Shown one piece after another: positions 46,780-55,594 of a stretch of DNA of 64,000 nt (its first letter is position 1; the number at the start of each line of letters is the position of its first letter). The notes under the pieces are model-generated. The model was not told the DNA's origin. It did not search any database and saw only the letters and a program-made list of their open reading frames with translations. Source of the stretch: Bacteroidota bacterium. Lineage in GTDB: Bacteria > Bacteroidota > Bacteroidia > Chitinophagales > Chitinophagaceae. The translations under genes and the position numbers were made by a program. The stretch is from the NCBI GenBank assembly GCA_018266555.1, contig JAFEAF010000006.1, positions 37,088 through 101,087 on the forward strand, in the 5' to 3' direction.

Positions 46780-47664
46780 ATGAGAAAAAATATACAAGCC
46801 ATTTTTATTCCTTTGATAATTGCAATTATTACGAACCATTGCGCTGCACAAGACAGCAGCATGAATGCGTTTATAAATAATTTCAGGCACTCATTTTTCA
46901 AAGCTTCGGTCAGTTATCTTAGCAATGATGTTTACTTTGGGCGCAAAGATTCCATCAACATTCCATACATTACACCGTCTATTCGTTATTACAACAAATC
47001 GGGTATTTTCTTCAGCGCCGGAGCTTCTTATTTGTCAACGGAGAAAAGAATAGACGCTTATACTTTAGGAGTCGGGTATATTTTTGCTTCCAATAAATGG
47101 GACGGAGAAATTACTGTTAATAAATATTTTTTCAACAGTCAGAGCTACAGTGTAAAATCAGAAGTAAAAGGAGATGCAGGGGCAGAACTGGCTTATAATA
47201 CCGGGCCAGTTGAAATATCATTGACTTCCACCGCCAGTTTTTCCAGCGCTACCGATATTGCTGCAGGTATCGGACTGGATCATTCATTCAGCTTCATAGA
47301 TGATAATTTGGAAATCACTCCTACTGTAATCCTGAATGGCGGCACACAATATTATTATGATGCCTATTATAGAAAACGCCGCTATGTAAAAAAAAGGAAA
47401 GGGCAACCCGACCCACGAATCATAACAGCTTATACATTGGACCCCGGAAATTTCAGGATTCTTGACTATGAAGCCTCCCTTCCGGTTGAATATGATGTAA
47501 AGAAATTCAGGTTTGGTTTTACCCCAACTATTACTTTTCCGGTAAACCCTAACACTATTGTCAGAACTGTGCAACCTGTAGGCGGTATCCCGGTTACAAA
47601 AACCTACAATGAAAAAATTTCCAATTCATTTCTCTGGGAGCTGGAGCTGGGATATAAGTTTTAA
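46780..47664 (+). CDS. Predicted outer-membrane beta-barrel protein
   Basis: A 294-residue protein with a signal peptide (about 1-23) and a C-terminus ending in an aromatic residue (LELGYKF), typical of outer-membrane barrels. Amphipathic strands alternate with turns across the protein; strands such as GIFFSAGASYL and LGVGYIFAS are clear. It starts 20 nt after a terminator and shows no link in function to the preceding gene. No family name can be given. Confidence 0.65.
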   Translation: MRKNIQAIFIPLIIAIITNHCAAQDSSMNAFINNFRHSFFKASVSYLSNDVYFGRKDSINIPYITPSIRYYNKSGIFFSAGASYLSTEKRIDAYTLGVGYIFASNKWDGEITVNKYFFNSQSYSVKSEVKGDAGAELAYNTGPVEISLTSTASFSSATDIAAGIGLDHSFSFIDDNLEITPTVILNGGTQYYYDAYYRKRRYVKKRKGQPDPRIITAYTLDPGNFRILDYEASLPVEYDVKKFRFGFTPTITFPVNPNTIVRTVQPVGGIPVTKTYNEKISNSFLWELELGYKF

Positions 47665-47690
47665 CTACTTAAAAAAACTTTTCTTTTTGC

Positions 47691-47726
47691 AAATAAAACA
47701 AGCGGAGTATTTCTCTCCGCTCGTTT
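47691..47726 (-). terminator. Terminator of the tRNA-Arg transcript
   Basis: A 12-bp stem, AAACGAGCGGAG with CTCCGCTTGTTT on the - strand (47696-47726), with one G-T pair and a seven-base loop. A T-rich run follows on the - strand. It begins two bases after the tRNA 3' end, so it ends that transcript. Confidence 0.8.
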
Positions 47727-47791
47727 AGTGACCCGGATTGGATTCAAACCAATGGCCTACTGCTTAGCATACCAGCTACAGTTTTCACTGC

Positions 47792-47807
47792 TCCGCCTGA
47801 CGGCGGA
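47792..47807. repeat. GC-rich palindrome in the intron's 3' region
   Basis: TCCGCC and GGCGGA around TGAC, a perfect six-pair hairpin. Its composition matches the palindromes in valS and in the 965-residue protein gene, so I infer a shared dispersed element rather than intron core. Confidence 0.5.
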
Positions 47808-47858
47808 TTTGTGGTCTGGACTATATCTTCACCATTTCAGGTGTGTCACATGTAGTCT

Positions 47859-48275
47859 CTACGGAACCTTCTTGAATTGATCAGCAGTATGTGTTTTACT
47901 TTTCTGATTATTCAAAGGAGTTTTTACCCTTAAAGTAATTGACTTATTGTAACGCTTGGGATTGAAATAATAACAAGAATCAGTCTGTGGGCAATAAACT
48001 GCATACAGATTGATTAGAGATTTATCAACTGATTTCGTTTTTACACCTTTTGAAGTACTATAGCTACTTCTAAAAGGAATTTCCAAGGCGCCTTTTTTTG
48101 TAGGGTTCCTGAATTTCACCTGAACAGTTCTGAATTTCCCATTTCGATATATTACTAAATCGAATGGAGAATGCTCTGTTTCGGGGATAAGTATCAGAAA
48201 TCCCTGCATGTATAAATCAACTTTAATCTTCAAAACCCCTAAATCACCTTTTGTTTTTGTATGATGGTAAATCAT
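47859..48275 (-). CDS. Group I intron homing endonuclease, PD-(D/E)XK type
   Basis: A 138-residue protein within the intron. Its sequence is of the group-I-intron-associated PD-(D/E)XK family (I-Ssp6803I-like): KTKGDLGVLKIKVD at the N-terminus, then PFD (Asp39) and VQVK (Gln52, Lys54), the catalytic core in which Gln replaces the usual acidic residue, then the YAVYCPQTDSCYYF block. It starts 129 nt into the intron. Its stop codon overlaps the first bases of the intron R element, so the gene ends exactly where the conserved core resumes. It would cut intronless tRNA-Arg alleles to spread the intron. Confidence 0.85.
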   Translation of the reverse strand: MIYHHTKTKGDLGVLKIKVDLYMQGFLILIPETEHSPFDLVIYRNGKFRTVQVKFRNPTKKGALEIPFRSSYSTSKGVKTKSVDKSLINLYAVYCPQTDSCYYFNPKRYNKSITLRVKTPLNNQKSKTHTADQFKKVP

Positions 48276-48526
48276 ACCTGAATATAGAAATTTTCGGTGA
48301 TCTAAAGTTTCCTCGGTATTGCCATTCCCTATCTGAGGAAGAAGGTTTCACCGATATAGTGACATCCACTTCACAGGTTCTTTTCCCTGTAAAGGCTCCA
48401 ATTGAAGGCAGTTGCTCTATTCACTGAGCTACCGGGCCATAATAAAAAGAACTAACGCCAGATCTGACCTGATCTAATTTTGTTGCTTTACCTGTGGGTC
48501 ATCCGGGCTGGCAAAAATAAGTTTTT

Positions 48527-48534
48527 TATGTTTG
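48527..48534 (+). promoter_or_regulatory. -7 box upstream of ung
   Basis: TATGTTTG matches TAnnTTTG exactly and lies 21 nt before the ATG of ung. A -33 element is not clear. Confidence 0.4.
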
Positions 48535-48555
48535 TGCCCCAAAGTATAAACAGGT

Positions 48556-49227
48556 ATGGATGTAAAGATCGAATCATCGTGGAAGGAAGTTTTGAATTCT
48601 GAATTTAATAAGCCTTATTTCCGGCAAATCGCATTGCATTTAAAAACAGAAAAATCACAGAAAAAAAATATTTACCCGCCCGGTTCTTTGATTTTTAATG
48701 CCTTTAATACTACCTTCTTTGATAAGGTAAAAGTGGTGATATTGGGACAAGATCCTTATCATGGCCCGGGCCAGGCTCACGGGCTTTGCTTTTCCGTACC
48801 CAATGGCATTTCTCATCCTCCCTCATTGATAAATATTTTTAAAGAACTTCATGACGATATCGGAGTGCCTATTCCGCAAAACGGCAACCTTACCTATTGG
48901 GCTGAGCAGGGAGTATTTTTATTAAATGCATCCCTTACAGTTCGAGCCGGCGAGCCGATGAGTCATTCCAAAATAGGCTGGGCTGAATTTACTGATTGTG
49001 TTATCCGGAAAATTTCTGAACAGAAAGAAAATGTAGTATTTATTCTTTGGGGAAAATTTGCCCAGGAAAAAAGAACTTTGATTGATGAATCAAAACATCT
49101 TGTTTTAAAATCAGCGCATCCTTCTCCTCTTTCCGCCAATTCCGGTTTCTTCGGATGCCGGCATTTTTCAAAGGCTAATGAATATTTGATGAAAAACAAG
49201 CTTGACCCTATTGACTGGAAACTTTAA
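48556..49227 (+). CDS. ung: Uracil-DNA glycosylase (family 1)
   Basis: Removes uracil from DNA in base-excision repair. The 223-residue protein shows [18 protein letters not shown] (catalytic Asp) and HPSPLSA (catalytic His), and [20 protein letters not shown] is the leucine-intercalation loop. Normal family length. Its stop codon lies inside the heptamer tract at 49223-49257. Next gene downstream is unrelated. Confidence 0.97.
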   Translation: MDVKIESSWKEVLNSEFNKPYFRQIALHLKTEKSQKKNIYPPGSLIFNAFNTTFFDKVKVVILGQDPYHGPGQAHGLCFSVPNGISHPPSLINIFKELHDDIGVPIPQNGNLTYWAEQGVFLLNASLTVRAGEPMSHSKIGWAEFTDCVIRKISEQKENVVFILWGKFAQEKRTLIDESKHLVLKSAHPSPLSANSGFFGCRHFSKANEYLMKNKLDPIDWKL

Positions 49228-49257
49228 ATTTTAAAAGTAAAAACTCAAAACAGAATT
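49223..49257. repeat. Degenerate heptamer tract overlapping the ung stop codon
   Basis: Units TTTAAAT, TTTAAAA, GTAAAAA, CTCAAAA and CAGAATT in register. The ung stop codon is inside the first unit. Confidence 0.6.
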
Positions 49258-49391
49258 TCGAAAGGCTTATTGTACAGCATTTCATTTTTATAAAAAACCT
49301 GGATAGGTTCTAATATCGGAAACTGATATAGAATCAATCATTCAGCATGGTTTATTTTTGCTTCTGAATGTTGACTCATTAATTTGGCATC

Positions 49392-49991
49392 ATGATCTCA
49401 CCTGACCTAAAATTAGAAACCGATAAAGTGTTGTTGCGGCCATTGCAGCACCTGGATATTGCTTCATTTGCAACACTTACTAACGACCCCTCCTTATGGA
49501 ATTATTTTACTTTGTTGCTCGATGAACCTGCTCAATTACAGCAATGGGTAGCGATAGCTTTGAAAGAAAGAGAGGAAAGAAAAAGAATTCCCTTCACAAT
49601 CATTGAAAAGTCAACCGGTGCTATTTGTGGCAGCACCAGTTTTGGCAATATATCTTATCCCGACAAAAGAATTGAAATAGGTTGGAGCTGGCTCGGCAAA
49701 CAATACCAGGGGACAGGGATTAATTTTCATGCTAAATTTTCCCTGCTCAGTTATTCATTTGATGTATTGAATTGGGAAAGAGCAGAAATAAAAACTGATA
49801 ACCTGAATGAAAGATCAAAACAGGCTTTACGGAAAATCGGTGCCACAGAAGAAGGCGTCTTGCGCAGTCATATGCAAATGCCGAAAAACCGGAGAAGAGA
49901 TTCGGTGTATTTCAGTTTTATAAAAAATGAATGGCCGCAAATAAAAAGTTCCGTTTTCAGAGAAATCAAAACGTTTAAATATCATCTGTGA
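49392..49991 (+). CDS. GNAT-family N-acetyltransferase (RimJ/RimL-like)
   Basis: A 199-residue acetyltransferase of the GNAT superfamily. It has the N-terminal DKVLLRPLQHLDIASFATL segment, the EIGWSWLGKQYQGTGIN acetyl-CoA-binding block and the NERSKQALRKIGATEEGVLRS motif of the RimJ/RimL subfamily. Target cannot be specified. A near-consensus TTAATTTG lies five bases before the start. Its stop overlaps the GTG start of the acyltransferase gene (GTGA), so the two are cotranscribed. Confidence 0.85.
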   Translation: MISPDLKLETDKVLLRPLQHLDIASFATLTNDPSLWNYFTLLLDEPAQLQQWVAIALKEREERKRIPFTIIEKSTGAICGSTSFGNISYPDKRIEIGWSWLGKQYQGTGINFHAKFSLLSYSFDVLNWERAEIKTDNLNERSKQALRKIGATEEGVLRSHMQMPKNRRRDSVYFSFIKNEWPQIKSSVFREIKTFKYHL

Positions 49992-50728
49992 AGTTTTTAA
50001 AAGAAATTGCTGGAAGAATTTGTGCATTGTGGGCATTATTATGGTTTGTTGCCACGATGCTTATAGTTTTTATTCCAATATGGATAACCGGATTCCTGAA
50101 AGAGCCGATAAGAACAAAAGTTCTTTATCAAATATTTCGTGTATGGATGGGATTTTTCTTTTTTATTACAGGCCTTCGGTTACGAAGAAAAGGTTTGGAG
50201 AATTTTAAAAAAGGGGAAACGTATATCATCGTTTGCAATCATAACTCCCTGCTTGATGTGCCTGTTTCCTCTCCGTTTATTTCCGGTGCCAATAAAACCA
50301 TTGCAAAAATTGAGATGTCACGAATCCCCATCTTCGGCTCCATTTATAAAAGCGGGTCTGTATTAGTAGATCGTAAAAGCAATGAAAGCCGGAAAGAGAG
50401 TTATTTAAAAATGAAAGAGGTGTTAAACCTGGGCATTCACATGTGCATTTATCCTGAAGGAACCAGGAATAAAACTAAAGAACCTTTGCAACCCTTTCAT
50501 GACGGTGCGTTCAAGTTAGCTGCCGATACAAAACATGCCATATTACCAGCTATTATTTTTAATACTAAAAAGAGATTTCCTAATAATAAAACATTTTTCT
50601 TTTTACCCGGAAAGATTGAAATGCATTTTTTACCTCCGATAGAAACCGGCTCACAAACTTCGCAGGAACTGAAAGAAAAAATATTTAGGGTGATGAATGA
50701 CTACTATGTTCAGCATCTCAGTAATTAG
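49988..50728 (+). CDS. Lysophospholipid acyltransferase (PlsC-like)
   Basis: 1-Acyl-glycerol-3-phosphate acyltransferase-type enzyme in membrane phospholipid synthesis. The 246-residue protein has two N-terminal membrane segments (about 12-36 and 46-62), NHNSLLD (HxxxxD), and the substrate motif YPEGTRNKTKEPLQPFHDGAFKLA. Its start is GTG, overlapping the preceding stop in GTGA, so translation is coupled. It overlaps the convergent lptD by 11 nt at the 3' end. Confidence 0.9.
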   Translation: MKFLKEIAGRICALWALLWFVATMLIVFIPIWITGFLKEPIRTKVLYQIFRVWMGFFFFITGLRLRRKGLENFKKGETYIIVCNHNSLLDVPVSSPFISGANKTIAKIEMSRIPIFGSIYKSGSVLVDRKSNESRKESYLKMKEVLNLGIHMCIYPEGTRNKTKEPLQPFHDGAFKLAADTKHAILPAIIFNTKKRFPNNKTFFFLPGKIEMHFLPPIETGSQTSQELKEKIFRVMNDYYVQHLSN

Positions 50729-53444
50729 TGGAAAAATAACGGGATCGGTTGATGCGCAAATCCTGCAACACTGAAGCTTTGGGGTTGATAGTAAAACTAA
50801 AAAAACGATACAATCCTACCGGCGTCACATTGATGGACATTTGCCAGCAATGCATATCACGGGAAATGGACATCTGGAAGGTTTGAATTTTATGTGTCGA
50901 AAAATCATAGTACCCATTGGTGCTGAAATTCCACTTTGGTGTAAGGTTAAAACTTCCGTTTAAACTTACATTGGAACTGACCGTTTTTGTAAAGCCGCTG
51001 TAATCGGGCTTGAACTGCTGTGAAAAATATAGGGAATAAGAAAAACTTATTTGCCAGGGAATATTAAAATCTACAAACTCAGATGGGTTCTGTTGCATAT
51101 AATCAAGCAGCCGTTGCTGATCAGCAATCAACATAGGGTCATTCAATCTTTGCTGTACCTGCTTTTTGCGATCTTCGTCCTTTTTTTCATCTTTTGGTTT
51201 ACTGCTAAAGCTGCTGCTCATAGAAATGCTCCCGTTGGTAATACGACCTAACGTAAATTTATTGGCTCCCTGCCAGGCATACTTCCCGATATCCTGGCCT
51301 CTTGAATTTACCTGGTACGGATCCAATGTAGCATTGGCAGAAATATTAATTTTATTGAACAGGTTAGTGCGGAAATAAAATTGGACCGGTGCCAGTTTCA
51401 TGGAATCGGCAAAAAAATTATAACTCGTAGAAAACCCATACCCGTCTATTAATGTTACTTTCTTTATTCCACCGTTCGAAGTATCTTTTTTTGATTTTAC
51501 TTTCATTTCAAGATTATTGTCCACCTGAAAAGTCATTCCGCCGTATCTACCTTCACCATAATATCCATATAGACTCTTTTCAAATTCTGAAAACCGTATT
51601 GTATATCCGGTAGTATCCACCTGGGTAGTATAATAATGTTGCTTGGAAAAATCAGGCTTATAACTTATGCCTATAGAGGGCCGAATGACATGGCGGATTT
51701 TTGTGATGCGGGAATGCCTGAACTGGAACGTACCATACAATGCAGTGCTCAGTGATAATCCAAAAGAAGTACTCTGATCCATAAAGATTCCTTTTGTCAC
51801 TGATGTATCAAGTTTTTTTGTCGTGTTATTCCAGCTCCTGCGAAATTTCTGTGAAATCCATATCTGGCTGTAAGAAACCGATGGCGATACAATGATAGCG
51901 CCTCCGAGTATTGGAGGCAGGGACAAAGTGATGGGAAAATTATGTTGTGCTCCCCATTGCATTGTATCCAGAAGTTGTTTGAAATTAAATGAAGTATCGT
52001 AAAAAGAAACCTGGTTTCTGAGAACCCCGTTATAAGCCAACCCAAGTTTTTCATACCATTTCGGAGTACCCGCTTCATCTTTTTTCTGAAATGGATAAAT
52101 CGTATTTACTGTAAAGCCTGCATTAGGCAAACTGATATTGATCAGGTGTGTAAAATTATTTTGGCTGTGATTGGCGCTTAAGGTCAGGTTAAATGGTTTA
52201 TCCTTCCATGTTTTGGAATAAGCAATAGAAGAACCCAACTGGTTTTGAAAATTGCGTTGTGGATCGTTTGGTATGAGTTGATTGAATTTGGTGGAGCCGG
52301 CATTTACATTGGCCGAAAATGTAGTTCCCGGCCTGGCCTTACTATCTACGGAATGAGACCAACTGATGTTATAGGTATTGGTTTTAAAATAATCAGGATC
52401 ACCTTTAAAATTATTTTTCGTACTCTGTACACTGAAAGTAAAAGCTCCACTATACCGGTACCTCTTACGATAGGTAGGATTAATGTTTAGTGACCAACCG
52501 CCATACGAATAAATATTGCCATATACCTTGGCATCCCAGTAATCATTAATCACCTTATAATATCCAAGTCCTTCCAACCCCAAGCCATATTGCTCATTAG
52601 TGGTGAATTGCGGCGGCAGCAAACCCGAATGCCTACCCTGACTAAGCGGATAAAATCCAAATGGTATATAAATAGGTATCGGTACTCCTTCAAATTCAGG
52701 ATGAGCAGGGCCCGATACAGCCAGTTTCTTATTCACCACTTTTAGCTTGTTAGTCATAAAAGCAAAATGCGGATCATCCAGGTTGCAGGTTGTAAACATC
52801 CCTTTACGGATATAAATAACGCTGTCATTTTCTTTTTTTATATTCTGGCCATGTATAAATAATTCGCCTTGCTGCGTAATAGTGTTTTTAGTGATTCCTT
52901 TCTGGCTTTTAAAATTATACCAGATGGTATCGCTGCTGAATTCATTTTCTCCGTCTTTAAAATGTGCGTCCTCTATTGCTGTGCCCGTACTGTCTTTCTT
53001 ATTTACGGCCGTTACAATTTGTGTCTGTTGATTCAAATCTACTTTTGGTGCAGTTAATACGGTGGATTTATATTCTGTTTTTGTTTTACCATATAATATA
53101 AACCGTTTGTCCTGAATCAAAACCACAACCGAATCTTCCGCTTCATATTTCACCGGTGCATCCAGTGAATCTTTAGAGAGTTTCAAATGAAAGCTGTCTA
53201 TCTTTTGCAGAGGAGAAGTAGTATCTTTCGCAGGCAATGTGCCGGTAGTATTCAATAATCTTTTTTTAAACCCGGCAGGGATTGTGTCCGAAGGAATGGT
53301 ATCCGTATTTCCCGTTAATGTATTGTAAAAAATTTCGGCATGTATTGGATGTGCGGTTGATATTTTCGTTAAAGTACATAATATCGCAACAGTCAATATT
53401 CCTGTAAACAGGTAATTTGGTCTAAATTTGCGCTGTTGCATCAT
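50718..53444 (-). CDS. lptD: LptD/OstA-like outer-membrane LPS assembly protein
   Basis: Inserts LPS into the outer leaflet of the outer membrane. The 908-residue protein has a signal-type N-terminus, an OstA-like beta-jelly roll (about residues 115-260; APKVDLNQQTQIVTA), then a long region of amphipathic strands such as NPTYRKRYRYSGAFTFSV forming the barrel, with the conserved IPFGFYPLSQGRHSGLLPPQ. Length is typical for Bacteroidota. It diverges from the amidase/MlaD/OstA-like cluster across a 77-nt gap. The promoter box TATTTTTG (53463-53456 on the - strand) is 11 nt before the start. Confidence 0.9.
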   Translation of the reverse strand: MMQQRKFRPNYLFTGILTVAILCTLTKISTAHPIHAEIFYNTLTGNTDTIPSDTIPAGFKKRLLNTTGTLPAKDTTSPLQKIDSFHLKLSKDSLDAPVKYEAEDSVVVLIQDKRFILYGKTKTEYKSTVLTAPKVDLNQQTQIVTAVNKKDSTGTAIEDAHFKDGENEFSSDTIWYNFKSQKGITKNTITQQGELFIHGQNIKKENDSVIYIRKGMFTTCNLDDPHFAFMTNKLKVVNKKLAVSGPAHPEFEGVPIPIYIPFGFYPLSQGRHSGLLPPQFTTNEQYGLGLEGLGYYKVINDYWDAKVYGNIYSYGGWSLNINPTYRKRYRYSGAFTFSVQSTKNNFKGDPDYFKTNTYNISWSHSVDSKARPGTTFSANVNAGSTKFNQLIPNDPQRNFQNQLGSSIAYSKTWKDKPFNLTLSANHSQNNFTHLINISLPNAGFTVNTIYPFQKKDEAGTPKWYEKLGLAYNGVLRNQVSFYDTSFNFKQLLDTMQWGAQHNFPITLSLPPILGGAIIVSPSVSYSQIWISQKFRRSWNNTTKKLDTSVTKGIFMDQSTSFGLSLSTALYGTFQFRHSRITKIRHVIRPSIGISYKPDFSKQHYYTTQVDTTGYTIRFSEFEKSLYGYYGEGRYGGMTFQVDNNLEMKVKSKKDTSNGGIKKVTLIDGYGFSTSYNFFADSMKLAPVQFYFRTNLFNKINISANATLDPYQVNSRGQDIGKYAWQGANKFTLGRITNGSISMSSSFSSKPKDEKKDEDRKKQVQQRLNDPMLIADQQRLLDYMQQNPSEFVDFNIPWQISFSYSLYFSQQFKPDYSGFTKTVSSNVSLNGSFNLTPKWNFSTNGYYDFSTHKIQTFQMSISRDMHCWQMSINVTPVGLYRFFSFTINPKASVLQDLRINRSRYFSTNY

Positions 53445-53455
53445 GAGGTATGTGG

Positions 53456-53463
53456 CAAAAATA
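53456..53463 (-). promoter_or_regulatory. -7 box upstream of lptD
   Basis: On the - strand the sequence reads TATTTTTG, an exact TAnnTTTG, 11 nt before the lptD ATG at 53444. It lies in the 77-nt divergent gap shared with the amidase gene. Confidence 0.45.
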
Positions 53464-53521
53464 ATTCTTTAGACCCTAAAGTATATGTGAAGATTACTAT
53501 AACCCATTAAAGAAATCCAGT

Positions 53522-54481
53522 ATGGTGAAAAGAACATTATTGTATTTATTTACCGTTTCTCTCTCTGTTCTTCTGATATCATTTACCGGTCAGGGGAAAG
53601 AGCAGGGTTTTCCGCAAACACAGATCAAAACTGTAATAATTGATCCCGGCCACGGAGGTGATTTTCCCGGAGCCCGGGGTTCATTTTCGAAAGAAGCAGA
53701 TGTTAGCCTCAGCGTGAGCCTGAAATTGGGTAAAGCTTTACAGCAACAATTTCCGGATTTAAAAATTATTTATACCAGGACAACAGACGCCAATGCAGGT
53801 AATAGATCTACATTGAAGGATGATCTCCGTTATCGTGCGGATCTGGCCAATTCTTCCGGTGGCGATCTTTTTATTTCTATCCATTGCAATTCCACCAGCC
53901 CAATTAGACACCGGCAGCTAACAGGTTACAAAACCGCTACATTTTACGTTGGCAAAGGCAAGAAAAAAAGAAAAGTTACCCGCAAAGTACCCCAATACCA
54001 TTATTGGACCACACCTAATCCTGCAAAAGGAACAGAAACTTATATCTGGGCAGCCAATAAGGACGAAGCAAAAATTCAATCTATTTCCCAAAATAATGAA
54101 TATGGAGAAATAGATTCTCTTTCCAACATCACGATGCCTGACCCCAATGATCCTGCTGAAAAAGCCAGGATGCTGATATATACTCAAAAATATTTCAGAA
54201 AAAGTATCATGTTTGGAGATCTCATTGAACAAGGATTCAAAGCCCAGGGGAGGGTGGATCGGGGCGGCGTAAAACAAAGAAATGATAAAGGAATCTGGGT
54301 GTTGCAGGCAGCAGGTATGCCGAGTGTATTAGTGGAAATAGGCTTTATTTCTAATCCTGATGAGGAAAAATACATCAACAGTGATAAAGGGCAAAGTGAT
54401 ATAGTTGCTAATATTGTAAACGCTTTTACCATTTATAAACAAAAAGTGGAATCAAAAAGTGTAAATTCCCAAATAAATTGA
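53522..54481 (+). CDS. N-acetylmuramoyl-L-alanine amidase (Amidase_3)
   Basis: Zinc amidase that cleaves septal or cell-wall peptidoglycan. The 319-residue protein has a signal peptide and zinc ligands in IIDPGHGG (His), a later Glu in EADVSLS, and the IHCNS (His) and SVLVEIGFISN (catalytic Glu) blocks. Residues about 140-200 are an insertion of polar residues relative to the simplest family members. It is first of three genes on the + strand, with MlaD and OstA-like following, and diverges from lptD. Confidence 0.93.
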   Translation: MVKRTLLYLFTVSLSVLLISFTGQGKEQGFPQTQIKTVIIDPGHGGDFPGARGSFSKEADVSLSVSLKLGKALQQQFPDLKIIYTRTTDANAGNRSTLKDDLRYRADLANSSGGDLFISIHCNSTSPIRHRQLTGYKTATFYVGKGKKKRKVTRKVPQYHYWTTPNPAKGTETYIWAANKDEAKIQSISQNNEYGEIDSLSNITMPDPNDPAEKARMLIYTQKYFRKSIMFGDLIEQGFKAQGRVDRGGVKQRNDKGIWVLQAAGMPSVLVEIGFISNPDEEKYINSDKGQSDIVANIVNAFTIYKQKVESKSVNSQIN

Positions 54482-54601
54482 TATTCAATACAGCAGGCAG
54501 GTGTCAAAATAATTAATTAATTTGGCAGCCATTAGCCGCTCATCCCGGATAGAAATTATTTGTTTCTGCCAAGGGCTGAATGGCAATGGAAAATCAACCG
54601 G

Positions 54602-55594
54602 ATGAAGATCAGCAATGAAACAAAAGTGGGAATTTTGACAGTGGTTGCCATCACACTACTGATCATAGGTTTTAATTTTTTAAAAGGAAAAGATGTATTC
54701 AATAAACGAAAAAAAATCTATGCTATTTTTTCCGACCTCGGCTCACTTCAGAAATCCAATGATGTAAAGATTAATGGCCTGCCTATTGGAAAAGTGTACG
54801 ATTACAATGCGAAAGATAAAGATGTAACCGGGATTGTAGTTACTATTACTTTAAATATAGATGTGAACATACCGGATAATTCGGAAGCTTATATTTCAGC
54901 TCCCCTGGTAGGTTCATCTTATATCATCATTGAAAAAGGGAATTCACGCAAATCATTAAAAGCAGGCGATACTTTAGAAACCAGGACCGATAATGGCTTG
55001 TTGGGCGATATGAAAGCTCAATTGAATCCAACATTGATGAAAGTACGTTCCGCAATTGATTCAATAACCTCCGTATTTAAAAATATAAACAAATTGCTGA
55101 ATTCTGATACGAAAGACAACTTACAACATACGATTGCAAATCTGAATGATGCCAGCAATTCATTAAAAATATTACTAGGAAGTGAAACCAGCCCCCTGAT
55201 GAAGTCATTGAATAATTTCAATTCAATTTCAGAAAATATCAAAAAGAACAATGACAGCATCACCGCCGTTATCAGCAATGCAAAAAAGCTAACTGAGAAA
55301 CTTTCCAACCTTGATTTGCAGCAGACCATAGATTCAGTACACAGTGTATTGACAACTTTAAAAGCTACATTAAACAAAATCACAAGCAAAGACGGAACCA
55401 TCGGAGCTTTAATCAATAATAAAGAACTTTACAATAAACTAAATGAAGCCGTTTTATCTGCTGAAATACTGATGGATGATATCCGGGTGCATCCCAAACG
55501 GTATTTGGGCAATATGATTTTTAACAGAAAAGATAGAACAGGCCCGCTAACTTCACCGGCAATAAAAGATACTCTTCCCTCAAAGAGTAACTGA
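54602..55594 (+). CDS. MlaD/MCE-family lipid transport protein
   Basis: Substrate-binding component of a Mla-type phospholipid transporter. With the ATG at 54602 the protein is 330 residues; the frame extends to a TTG at 54560. One N-terminal transmembrane helix (about 8-27) is followed by the MCE domain (SDLGSLQKSNDVKINGLPIG; AYISAPLVGSSYIIIEKG) and a long C-terminal helical region. It shares one base with the OstA-like gene's start (TGATG), so translation is coupled. No Mla permease or ATPase is present nearby. Confidence 0.9.
   Translation: MKISNETKVGILTVVAITLLIIGFNFLKGKDVFNKRKKIYAIFSDLGSLQKSNDVKINGLPIGKVYDYNAKDKDVTGIVVTITLNIDVNIPDNSEAYISAPLVGSSYIIIEKGNSRKSLKAGDTLETRTDNGLLGDMKAQLNPTLMKVRSAIDSITSVFKNINKLLNSDTKDNLQHTIANLNDASNSLKILLGSETSPLMKSLNNFNSISENIKKNNDSITAVISNAKKLTEKLSNLDLQQTIDSVHSVLTTLKATLNKITSKDGTIGALINNKELYNKLNEAVLSAEILMDDIRVHPKRYLGNMIFNRKDRTGPLTSPAIKDTLPSKSN

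Larger units (their letters stand above)
47768..48404 (-). ncRNA. Group I intron in tRNA-Arg(TCT), after U34
   Basis: A 637-nt self-splicing-type intron inserted between anticodon positions 34 and 35. The 5' exon ends in T and the intron ends in G, as required. A P1 of four pairs includes the U-G pair at the splice site. The conserved R element AGAGACTACA (47860-47851) and S element GAAGATATAGTCC (47830-47818) form P7. P8 (CACC/GGTG) and a GAAA-capped hairpin near the 3' end are visible. An endonuclease gene occupies the middle. A palindrome (47792-47807) may be a later insertion in a peripheral loop. Confidence 0.9.
47729..48438 (-). tRNA. tRNA-Arg (anticodon TCT) interrupted by a group I intron
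   Basis: The gene is split. The 5' exon is 48438-48405 (34 nt), the 3' exon 47767-47729 (39 nt), and together they make a standard 73-nt tRNA. Acceptor GGCCCGG pairs with CCGGGTC; D stem GCTC/GAGC; anticodon stem ACTGC/GCAGT with loop CTTCTAA, anticodon TCT; T stem ATTGG/CCAAT; discriminator A. CCA is not encoded. D-loop AGTGAATA has A at position 19 and T-loop TTTGAAT has T at 56, so the usual G19-C56 contact is replaced by A-U. All stems are intact, so it is not a decayed tRNA. Confidence 0.93.

Noticed and set aside
47729-48438. The split tRNA first looked like a tRNA pseudogene broken by an insertion
   Set aside because: Both halves form a complete, fully paired tRNA once joined, and the insertion has group I core elements with correct splice-site bases.
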